A DNA stretch of 64,000 nt from Chionoecetes opilio (Eukaryota; Arthropoda; Malacostraca; Decapoda; Majidae): NCBI GenBank assembly GCA_016584305.1, contig JACEEZ010022629.1, forward strand, positions 95,798 through 159,797, given 5' to 3'. Below, piece after piece: positions 55,901 to 64,000 of the stretch; positions within the stretch are counted from its first letter, which is position 1, and each line of letters begins with the position of its first letter. The position numbers and the translations under genes are program-made. The notes beneath the pieces are model-generated. The model made no database searches. It worked only from the letters and a program-made list of their open reading frames with translations, and was not told the DNA's origin.

Positions 55901-58900
55901 TAATAATTGTATTTTCACCTGAAGGCATACAGGAAAAAGGAAAAGAAACAATAACAACTCCATGCATTTCTGTGACACACACACAACAGAAGATGGACGC
56001 TGAAATAAGAGAATTCAAGAGTACAAAAAACAAGGATATTGATAACCCAAGAAAGTTGAGAAAGATGATTGAGTAATTGATATACAGCCAAATTCTCAAC
56101 ATCCGACCTCCAAACATCCGACTTGTCCAAACAACCGACTTTTTTCACCACCACATTGTGTCTTGTTTTGGCCATTTATTTTACTTAAGTTTTTTTAAAT
56201 ATTTTTTAGAAAACATTGATTTGTGGCTTTATTTATGCCTGAATTTTACTTTCGCATCTACCACTGGATCGGCCTTCAAGAGCTGCATCTTTTATGTTCT
56301 ATACCATTTTGTCCTTACGTTTATGGTTACTGTGATATCCGAACATCCGACTATTCCAATTATCCGACCTACCTTCGGTCCCCCCAAGGTCGGATAATTA
56401 ATACCTAGCTGTATACAATCAATATATTTTTTCTCATTCCTTATCCATCAAATTCATTTAATAGAGACAGACAACGGCACACACTCACCGGGTATTCACT
56501 GACGACACCTTGTACACCTCCAAGAATTCCTCCGTCTGAACTTTGTCCATGCGGAATATTTGTAAGGCAGAGATCACAAACTCCTCGTCCTGTATTGCTT
56601 TCAGGATGCCGCCCATGTGCCCTGTGAACAGATGACACAGAGGCTGTTATTGTCTGCACTCACACGTTTGTTAATCACCATCTTGAGCTCATCTTCAACA
56701 ATGTATAAAAATGATAAGAGAAAGGAGACAAAAGACTAATAAACACTTAAAGGTAAACAAAGATAAATACTTAAATCATAACATTTAAAATGTAAATAAA
56801 GCTGAACACTTAATAAGACAACAACAAGGAAGGAATTGCAGAACGCGGGTCACGGCATACCAAGGCTATATTAGTCTTAAAATATAATAATAATAATGAT
56901 AAAAAGGTAAGCAATATATAATAGTGATAAATCAGAGGCTCACCTTTAGCCACGGCGTGAGGTTTGATGATGCAACAAGTATTATTAGCTAGCTTGGCGG
57001 TGGTTTGTGGGAGGAGGTCGTCATTCATCTTGGACGACGGGAAGAAGAACTCAATTTCCTGTAAAACAACAATAGTCTTGAGTATCACATAACATATCGC
57101 AGGAGAGAAAGAGACAACAGAGGAAACCAATAGAGAAGTATCCTCCACTAATCTCCTGATGAGTCAAATAAGTCAGGATACAAAATGTTTCCTGAGACTC
57201 TGAATCCATAAGTTACACACAATTTTATACAGGTTGAAGTTCCCAAACTCGGCAACCTCGGGACCAGCGCCGAGCCGAGTAATGGAATTTTCCAACTTTT
57301 AGAACGTAGATATATTAAGGGGAAAAAAAGCATCCAACTTCTTCAAAAGGTCAATTTTCTCAGAAATAGTTAACACATTGTTCTTCCTTTTCTTTTCACT
57401 TCCACCAGTAGGTGTTCCTGGACGTTTGGGAGCCATAATACCAATAACAGACCTGTAGAAGTACACAAAATAACAGTGTACACAACTCTACAGTCACAAC
57501 ACCACTGAACAATAACAACAAACAAATCGGCGGGAGAAACCAAGCGGCCTAGTGTGGTGGCACCCAGCGGCCGACCCGGCAACTACGCGCCAGGTTTTGG
57601 GTGTTCTGCCGTGTTTTGGAAAATCCGGAACCATAGCCGAGTCTTGGGATGCTGAGTTTGGGAACTTCAACCTGTACCCGCAAACATAAATTCAATATAA
57701 TTCTGCAATAAACGAATAGAGTCCATTTTTTTGTAACGAGGCAAAAACTCCATTCTATCTAAAGGTCTCATGCTTAAAATTATGTTTACCTGATAATATG
57801 GTTAACTATGATAAAACATAACTGAAATATAGAAGAAGCGTAGTATTCCCTTCTCCTGGCATCAAATAAATATATCAGTCAGTAAGCAGCAAGGGGTCAG
57901 GATTTTTCACCCCGTAAAAAAAAAGAAGACTATAACTATTCGATGTCTGCAGCTAACCCTTATGGCTGAGATGTCTGAGTCGGAGCCGTGTCCTGCATTC
58001 GACTGTTTGTCCTTCCCAAACAAGGCTCTGACGGACTCCGGGGCAACGTTCCGAGCCTCCTGGGAGTCCGTGGGGCCCAGGGTTGCCCGCCACTTCTTGA
58101 CGGCATCAGTTGTTATCAGTTCCAGGGCCACGACCGCTCCACTCGTCATGTAGTCGAGCAGAGGCCTAGGGGAAGAGTTATAGTTTACAGTTAACGGGGC
58201 TACAACAGGCTAAGTGCGAGGCTGCAACAACCTTACATAGAGGAGGAAGAGGATATAGTGGGAGAGTATTTGTTTGGAGAGGGGAATGTGTAAGAAGCAA
58301 AAAGAACAATCAACAGTTTTTGGATGACCAGATAAATAAGTGGAAAGAAAGAGAAATAAAACTAAATATAGAATAAGAGAAGACAACTAATTAAAGACCC
58401 AGACAGCAAGAAGAAACACGTCAGGGAGTGCCGTTGAAAAAGGCCTGACTCCCGACCACCAATGAGCTGAACGGGATCTTCACCTATAGATCACAGGTGT
58501 CACTATAAAACTCCAGCCTGCTCCACTAACAGGGGAGGGCCAACCATAACGACCCTCCAGAATGTGCAGGGCCAGCCATAACGACCCTCCAGAATGTGCA
58601 GGGCCAGCCATAATGACCCTCCAGAATGTGCAGGGCCAACCATAACGACCCTCCAGAATGTGCAGGGCCAGCCATAACGACCCTCCAGAATGTGCAGGGC
58701 CAGCCATAACGACCCTCCAGAATGTGCAGGGCTAACCATAACGACCCTCCAGAATGTGCAGGGCTAACCATAACGACCCTCCAGAATGTGCAGGGCTAAC
58801 CATAACAACCCTCCAGAATGTGCAGGGCCAGCCATAATGACCCTCTAGAATGTGCAGGGCCAGCCATAACGACCTCCAGAATGTGCAGGGCCAGCCATAA

Positions 58901-60223
58901 CGACCCTCCAGAATGTGCAGGGCCAGCCATAACGCCCCTCCAGAATGTGCAGGGCCACCCATAACGACCCTCCAGAATGGGCAGGGCCAGCCATAACGCC
59001 CCTCCAGAATGTGCAGGGCCAACCAAAAACGACCCTCCAGAATGTGCAGGGCCAGCCAAAAACGACCCTCCAGAATGTGCAGGGCCAGCCATAACGATCC
59101 TCCAGAATGTGCAGGGCCAACCCAAATAACGACCCTCCAGAATGTGCAGGGCCAGCCATAACGACCCTCCAGAATGTGCAGGGCAGCCATAACGACCCTC
59201 CAGAATGTGCAGGGCCAGCCATAACGACCCTCCAGAATGTGCAGGGCCACCCATAACGACCCTCCAGAATGTGCAGGGCCAGCCATAACGACCCTCCAGA
59301 ATGTGCAGGGCCAGCCATAACGACCCTCCAGAATGTGCAGGGCCACCCATAATAAACCCTCCAGAATGTGCAGGGCCAGCCATAACGACCCTCCAGAATG
59401 TGCAGGGCCAGCCTTTAATGACCCTCCAGAATGTGGGGGCCCCAGCCATAACGACCCTCCAGAATGTGCAGGGCCAGCCAAAAACGACCCTCCAGAATGT
59501 GCAGGGCCAGCCATAACGACCCTCCAGAATGTGCAGGGCCACCATAACGACCCTCCAGAATGTGCAGGGCTAGCCATAACGACCCTACAGAATGTGCAGG
59601 GCTAACCACCTAAGCCTTCAAAGAATATATAGCCTACAGGCACTATAGGCTTCAACGAAAGAAAGAAAGAAAGAAAGAAAAAAGTCTAGTCTGATCTAGT
59701 CTACCCTGATGTCTAAGCACTCTTTTGGAGGGGGCCCACTACAGAAGAGCCTCCTTTGGGCCTAGATTCGTTTTACCTCAAACCCCTTTCAAACTTCACT
59801 CCTCTCCCCTCTTTCTTTAATTTTTTCTAAACTTTCTTCATCTTAAGTGCTGAGTCATTGGGGAGCTTTAAAGGGGAGCTGGATAGGTTCATGGATGGGG
59901 ATGAAAGGTGGATGTAGGTAGTGTTAGGTGACAGGAACTACCACGTGTAGGCTTCGCGGCCTCTTGTAGCTTCCTTATTTTCTTATGTTCTTATCTTCTC
60001 TTTACAGACGCTCTCCTAAAAAAAAAAAAACCGTATGGTTTCGACAACAAAAAGCCAAAGGGGAAGGAATAATAGGGGATATGTGGTGGTGGTGTGTGTG
60101 TGTGTGTATTACTCAAAGAACGGGGGGCCTTCGTGCTCCGGTAAAAGGGGTGCTGTTGGGCCTTGAGAGCTGCCCATTTCATCTGGCTGATTCAAAACCT
60201 GTTCTGGACACATCAACATTTTC
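52915..60223 (-). CDS. NME7: NME7, two-domain nucleoside diphosphate kinase-like protein (partial)
   Basis: NME7 is a centrosomal and axonemal protein with two NDK domains, linked to the gamma-tubulin ring complex and to cilia. Minus-strand exons: 60223-60113, 58165-57958, 57058-56944, 56621-56489, 55855-55742, 54992-54885 and 52944-52915 (stop). NDK domain 1 ends with LGPTDSQEARNVAPESVRAL and NAGHGSDSD (active-site His present), then EIEFFFPSS. Domain 2 starts CCIIKPHAVAKG and ends LRPNSLRARFGEDIVKNGV with HCSDLPDDG, then the tiny last exon VEYFFKILQ. Junction phases agree across all exons once one missing base is assumed in 56621-56489. The 60223-60113 exon has several single-base losses. 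The N-terminal DM10 domain and the start of domain 1 are not seen; they may lie in the degraded right end or beyond the window. Confidence 0.9.
53041..53254 (+). mobile_element. TTAA-flanked piggyBac-type MITE, copy 4
   Basis: Same family and orientation as 3241-3444 (TTAACTCCTTGAGACCC ... GTAAAGGGGTTAA), in the last intron of NME7. Confidence 0.85.
53481..54250 (+). mobile_element. Tigger-like element (family D)
   Basis: Ends TACAGGGAGGTCC and GGACCGCCCTGTA, with subterminal ATACGAG/CTCGTAT motifs that recur inside. The 770-bp element has a tandem-duplicated segment of about 115 bp (GCGGTCCCAAGGTTGGG at 53848 and 53956) and no transposase frame. In the last intron of NME7. Confidence 0.85.
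54549..54814 (+). repeat. 37-bp minisatellite, NME7 last intron
   Basis: About seven units of TACCTTCCACCTGTACCTC followed by CAATAAACAATAAATAG, with A/C and G/A variants. It lies about 70 bp below the donor of exon 54992-54885. Confidence 0.93.
55209..55632 (+). mobile_element. Tigger-like MITE (family E)
   Basis: Left end TACAGCAAACCCTCGATAAA and right end TTTACCGAGGGTTTACTCTA. The CGGTTTAT/ATAAACCG motif recurs inside. The sequences around it (GCCAAACTATC) are duplicated on both sides. Confidence 0.8.
56083..56413 (+). mobile_element. Tigger-like MITE (family F), copy 1
   Basis: Ends TACAGCCAAATTCTCAAC and (reversed) TACAGCTAGGTATTAA, with repeated CATCCGAC motifs. An inverted, truncated copy lies at 62891-63183. 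It lies in the NME7 intron between exons 56621-56489 and 55855-55742. Confidence 0.85.
57228..57676 (-). mobile_element. Internally deleted Tigger element (family C), copy 2
   Basis: Nearly identical to 15241-15737 over most of its length but lacking about 30 bp internally. The transposase start is kept on the minus strand from ATG 57436 (MAPKRPGTPTGGSEKKRKNN, LTISEKIDLLKKL) before it runs out of frame. In an NME7 intron. Confidence 0.85.
57757..57912 (+). repeat. Dispersed repeat family 2 (uninserted copy)
   Basis: Shares AAGGTCTCATGCTTA, GGTTAACTATGATAAAAC and TTCCCTTCTCCTGGCATC, then CAAGGGGTCAGGATTTTTC, with 39317-39763 plus 40213-40275. It lacks the family B element present in that copy. 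Confidence 0.8.
58536..59606 (+). repeat. 32-bp minisatellite, NME7 intron
   Basis: About 33 units of GCCATAACGACCCTCCAGAA followed by TGTGCAGGGCCA, with scattered one- to three-base changes. Long frames on both strands (HILEGRYGWPCTFWRVVMAG and similar) are stop-free by chance. Confidence 0.95.
59852..59995 (-). repeat. Dispersed repeat family 1
   Basis: A good copy of the family at 12868-13118, same orientation (GGATGGGGATGAAAGGTGG, ACTACCACGTGTAGG, CTTCCTTATTTTCTTATG). Confidence 0.75.
60113..60223 (-). CDS. NME7: NME7 exon with frame-breaking base losses
   Basis: This exon should encode the middle of NDK domain 1. No single frame is open across it, but successive frames match the family in order: a GKML start, TGFE, QMKWAALKAQQHPFY, then EHEGPPFF. 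At least four single-base losses, mostly in homopolymers or doubled bases, explain the breaks. The acceptor (GGTTAG|G) and donor (TTTGA|GTAATA) are intact, and the donor phase joins perfectly to the next exon (FFE|PLLDYM). Consensus error is more likely than gene death, given intact downstream exons. Confidence 0.75.
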
Positions 60224-60829
60224 CTAACCTGTGTACGGACGGCTTCACCAGGCAAACGTTTTTGAAATGAAAGAAAAGAGGAAAAAAAATCACATTAACA
60301 GAAGTATTAATTATCCATTGGGGGCCCGAAGGTCAGTGGGTCCCCATAAAAAAAAAAATTTGGGGGGGGTTTACCCCCGGGTGGTGATGGGCGAGCGCAG
60401 GAGCCTATCAGCTGGGGGTGGGGGGTAATTTTAAAAATTTAATCATTTCCCAGGGAATTTTGGGGCCCAAAAAAAGAGAAAAAGTGGAATTAAGCTTTAA
60501 ATTTACAGAACTAAATTAATAATTTACACCATGCATCATACATATTAACAAAAATTTTGTAATTTGAAAAAAATTTTTATTCTTTTTATAAAAAATAATA
60601 AAATTGCCATTTTTCTTCTCCACTAAAAACCCAAAAAGGGATTGCACAATGTATGTTTTTTGGTTTTTTTTTCAGTAAAAGGTTTTATCTTGATAATGAA
60701 AAAAATATAAATATAAAATTACAATAATTTTTAAATATTTCCCTTTTTGCACAAAAACAGGTACCTGGGATACTTAGTTAAAAAAGAAAAAGACATAATC
60801 ATGATAAAATAACTAAAAATCGATTTTAA
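60224..60829. other. Degraded AT-rich region
   Basis: Many long A, T and G homopolymers (GGGGGGGG, AAAAAAAAAAA), no repeat family shared with the window and no recognisable exon. Any earlier NME7 exon here could not be read. Confidence 0.4.
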
Positions 60830-62655
60830 CTGCCCACTGCCTTACCCCGGCACCCCCTGCCCTTAAACCCGCAACACTGTGTTAACCTGCCTCCCGTCCG
60901 TTTACCTGCCTCCCCCGCCCTTTCCCTGGCCCCCTGTCTTAACCTGCCTCCCTCCTGTGTTAACCCGCCTCCCGTCCTGTGTTCCCGCCCCCCCTCCTTA
61001 CCCGGCTCCCCCTGCCTTAACCTGCATACCACGTGTTAAAGCCTCCCGCCCCGTGTTACCCTCCACCCATGCCCTTTCCCTGGGTCCCCTGCCTTTAAAC
61101 CCGCATACCATGGTTAACCTGCCCCCCGCCCTGTGTTACCCTGCCACCCCCGCCTTACCCGGGGGTCCCCCTGCCTTAACCCGCATACCACTGTGTTTAA
61201 ACCCGCCTCCGTCCGTGTTACCCCGCCTCCCACGCCTTTCCCTGGCACCCCCTGCTTAACCCGCTACCACTGTGTTAACCTGCCCCCCCCCTGTGTTTCC
61301 CTGCCTCCATCCGTGTTAACCTGCCTCCCGTCCGGTTACCCCGCCACCCCCTGCCTTACCCTGGCTCCACTGCCTTAACCTGCCTCCATCCTGTGTTAAA
61401 CCCGCCTCCCTCCCCGGTTCCCCGCCCCCCCCTGCCTTACCCTGGCACCACTGCCTTAACCCCATACCACTGTTAAACCCCCTCCCGTCCGTTTACCCTG
61501 CCCCCACGGCCTTACCCTGGCTCCCCCTGCCTTCCGCCTCCCCTCCCGTGTTTTCCTACCCCCCGTCCTGTGTTTTCCCTGCCACCCACGCCTCCCCGGC
61601 TCCCCCCGGGCCTTTAAACCTGCCTCCCATCTTTTTACCTGCCTCCGTCCTGTGTTACCCTGCCACCCACTGCCTTCCCCGGGGCCCCACTGCCTTAACT
61701 GCCTCCCTCCCGTTTTAAACCCGCCCCCCGTCCTGTGTTACCCGCCACCCCCTGCCTTAAATGCCTCCCTCCGTGTTACCCTGCCTCCCACTGCCTTACC
61801 CCGGTCCCACTGCCTTTACCTGCTACCATGTTAAAAGCCTCCCGTCCGTGTTTCCCCGCCTCCCACTGCCTTACCCTGGCTCCCACTGCCTTTACCTGCC
61901 TACCCCTGTGTTAACAAGCCTCCCTCCGTGTTGCCCTGCCTCCCACTGCCCTTTTCCTGCCCCACCCTGTGTTAACGTGTTAACAAGCCCCCCGTCCCGT
62001 GTACCCGCCTCCCATGCCTTTCCGCCCCACTGTTTCCTGCCCACCACGTGTTTTCAAGCCTCCCCTCCCGTGTTACCCCCCTCCCACTGCCTTACCCCCC
62101 CTTTACCTGCCTCCCATCCCGTGTTTAACCCGCCTCCCGTCCTTGTTACCCTGCCACCCCCTGCCTTCCCTGGTTCCCCCTGCCCTTAACCCGCCTCCCG
62201 TCCTGTGTTTAACCGCCTCCCCTCCCCGTGTTACCCTGCCCCCCACTGCCTTACCCTGGTTCCCCCTGTTAACCTGCCCCCGTCCTGTGTTGCCCTGCTC
62301 CCACTCCTTTATCTCCTACCACTGTGTTAACAAGCCTTCCCCCTCGTGTTACCCTGCCTCCATGCCTTTACCCTGGCTCCCACTGCTTTACCCGTCCCCC
62401 CTGGTTAAACCCGCCTCCGTCCTGTGTTACCCCGCCACCCCCTGCCTTTCCCTGGTTCCCCTGCCTTAAACCCGCCTCCCGTCCTGTGTTAACCCGCCTC
62501 CCGTCCTGTGTTACCCTGCCACCCACTGCCTTAACCTGCCTCCCACTGTGTTAACCTGCCTCCCGTCCTGTGTTACCCTGCCTCCCACTGCCTTACCCTG
62601 GCTCCCACTGCCTTTACCTGCCTACCACTGTGTTAACATGCCTCCCGTCCCGTAG
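60830..62655 (+). repeat. C-rich minisatellite of irregular units, 1.8 kb
   Basis: Interleaved short units: TGCCTTACCCTGGCTCCCAC, TGCCTTAACCTGCC, ACCACTGTGTTAACCTGCC and TCCCGTCCTGTGTTACCC. The rightmost copies are regular. Further left the units lose T and G and gain C and A runs (CCCCCC, TTTAAACC), a pattern typical of poor consensus quality. The Pro/Leu-rich frames are artefacts. Confidence 0.9.
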
Positions 62656-62699
62656 AATATACTTAGTAATTTCAAGGTTTGTTAGCAAACATATTTCAA

Positions 62700-63183
62700 C
62701 ATTTAAATGAAACATCAAACCAATTTTCTATAAAAGTGTGAAAAATAAGGTTTTTGCTCTGGCATGGAAATTGGATAAATATCCTTTTTATTGTTTTTGG
62801 GTAGCAGGCTACTAGCAGCAATTTTGGGGGGGCTGAGTCCTTGACTTGTGGGGGCTAAGTCCCCCTTAGCCCCCCCACGGTGACGCCACTGCCGAAGGTA
62901 GGTCGGATAATTGGAATAGTCGGATGTTCGGATATCACAGTAACCATAAACGTAAGGACAAAATGGTATAGAACATAAAAGATGCAGCTCTTGAAGGCCG
63001 ATCCAGTGGTAGATGCAAAAGTAAAATTCATGCATAAATAAAGCCACAAATCTATGTTTTCTAATAACTATAAAAAACTAAGTAAAATAAATGGCCAAAA
63101 CAAGACACAATGTGGTGGTGAAAAAAGTCGGTTGTTTGGACAAGTCGGATGTTTGGAGGTCGGATGTTGGGAATTTGGCTGTA
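62700..63183 (-). mobile_element. Tigger-like family F copy 2, cut by a hAT-like element
   Basis: 62891-63183 is the reverse of 56083-56413 and stops abruptly after CCTTCGGCA. There it abuts a sequence that on the minus strand starts CAGTGGCGTCACCGTGGGGG, a typical hAT-like end, which continues down to about 62700. The other half of the family F element was not found. Confidence 0.7.
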
Positions 63184-63542
63184 CATCCAACACAAAAGAC
63201 TCAACCACAATTGAGGGAAAATATCAGCACACACGTAGATAGTAGATAGGGAGACGGGACCATACGAGTGTACACAGCGCGCCAAAGCATTGTTCGCGAC
63301 ATCATAACACAGCGCTTCCATACGGGAATTCAGAAAATGTACTCTATGGCAGCCTACTGACTTCCGAGAGAGATATCTTACATATGGCAGCTTGTTTAAG
63401 GCACGGGCAGTCCATCAAGACCGTTGAGGAATGTTCAGATGCCACTTGTCAATTATAAACGAAGCATTTAAAAAAGTATCGCCTTCCTTCCCGCGAGTAA
63501 TTTGAACAGACGCACATTGGTATAGCTATCATTATTTGTATA

Positions 63543-63718
63543 ATGAGTGGCAAGAAAGACCTAACAAAGGAGCAAATTAAAGTTATTGTATCTCTACACA
63601 AGGCAGAGAGGCCAGTGGAAGAAATATCAAGGATTGTGGATGTTACGAAGAAATGTGTGCATAAGTGGGTGGAGAGTTTCGGGGTGGCACGGCGGGGTAG
63701 CGACAGCCGCGACACCAG
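63543..63718 (+). pseudogene. Tc1-like transposase N-terminal fragment
   Basis: A frame starting MSGKKDLTKEQIKVIVSLHK and continuing EEISRIVDVTKKCVHKWVES has the length and spacing of the first helix-turn-helix of Tc1-family transposases. It is cut off at the start of the duplicated module at 63716, so no catalytic domain follows. Confidence 0.6.
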
Positions 63719-63979
63719 GGCCCATACTTATAAAGATTTAGGATTCGTCCTAGGATTCGTCCTAACCCTGCGTCCTAAGGTTCGAGGAAAGTCTAAGACG
63801 CGTCCTAGGACGGCGGCTTAGGACGAAGCGCTGAGCGCTACATTTAGCAGGGCCCATACTTATAAAGATTTAGGATTCGTCCTAGGATTCGTCCTAACCC
63901 TGCGTCCTAAGGTTCGAGGAAAGTCTAAGACGCGTCCTAGGACGGCGGCTTAGGACGAAGCGCTGAGCGCTACATTTCA
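63716..63979 (+). repeat. 132-bp direct duplication with internal palindromes
   Basis: Two nearly identical 132-bp units (63716-63847 and 63848-63979), each starting CAGGGCCCATACTTATAAAG and containing GGATTCGTCCTA repeats and an opposing TTAGGACGAAG. It may be a small transposon and a tandem copy. It runs almost to the window edge. Confidence 0.85.
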
Positions 63980-64000
63980 GCAGGTTTAGTCCATTTAGGT

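Noticed and set aside
58480..59609. Trp- and His-rich frames on the minus strand
   Set aside because: They are translations of the 32-bp minisatellite in an NME7 intron.
60879..62554. Pro/Leu-rich frames on the plus strand
   Set aside because: They come from the low-quality C-rich array and have no conserved segment.
1..64000. tRNA, rRNA or other structured RNA genes
   Set aside because: No stretch with tRNA A and B box spacing, rRNA core motifs or other known RNA signatures was found by reading. A covariance-model scan would be needed to exclude them fully.

Overview
This is animal nuclear DNA, most likely from an arthropod and probably a decapod crustacean. The arthropod call rests on split genes whose spliced products match conserved animal proteins. 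The decapod call is an inference from the dense minisatellites and short DNA transposons and from a familiar-looking dispersed repeat; no species marker was seen. Splicing was worked out by hand. For four genes every exon junction keeps reading phase with GT/AG borders, which is strong internal support.

Layout, left to right: (1) NDUFAF3, plus strand, 325-4561, five exons: a mitochondrial complex I assembly factor. (2) A 3.8 kb pyrimidine-rich 26-bp minisatellite, 5290-9090. (3) GTF3C3, minus strand, 19352-10025, thirteen coding exons, 973 aa: a TPR subunit of TFIIIC. (4) A repeat-rich gap, 19360-24270, with a LINE tail, a MITE, purine tracts, a further minisatellite and one possible terminal exon. 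(5) NUP50, minus strand, 25675-24275, coding sequence in one exon. (6) A PHF21A/B-like gene (BHC80 family), plus strand, 28833-48999, ten coding exons, 645 aa, with a PHD finger and a C-terminal CtBP-type PTDLS motif. It is divergent from NUP50. (7) NME7, minus strand, from 60223 down to 52915, seven exons visible, 5' part missing. It is tail-to-tail with the PHF21-like gene. (8) A degraded repeat-rich right end with nested transposons and a Tc1-like helix-turn-helix fragment.

The genes are unrelated housekeeping or chromatin genes, not a cluster with a common task. What stands out is the introns. They hold about a dozen unrelated tandem-repeat families (17 to 66 bp units), several of them abutting splice sites, and at least eight families of short non-autonomous DNA transposons. 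Two transposon families can be shown inside this window to have inserted cleanly, because uninserted paralogous copies of the target are also present (TTAA target at 34662-34872; TA target at 39764-40212). One hAT-like element has a perfect 8-bp target duplication. A 17-bp minisatellite has evidently grown out of the tip of an adjacent MITE, and intron 4 of the PHF21-like gene was built by repeated duplication of a short ancestral intron plus the end of its exon.

No new multi-gene system was found. NME7 carries single-base losses in two exons next to repeats, which look more like consensus errors than gene decay. The long open frames in the arrays (up to 1273 codons) come from stop-free repeat composition and are not genes.
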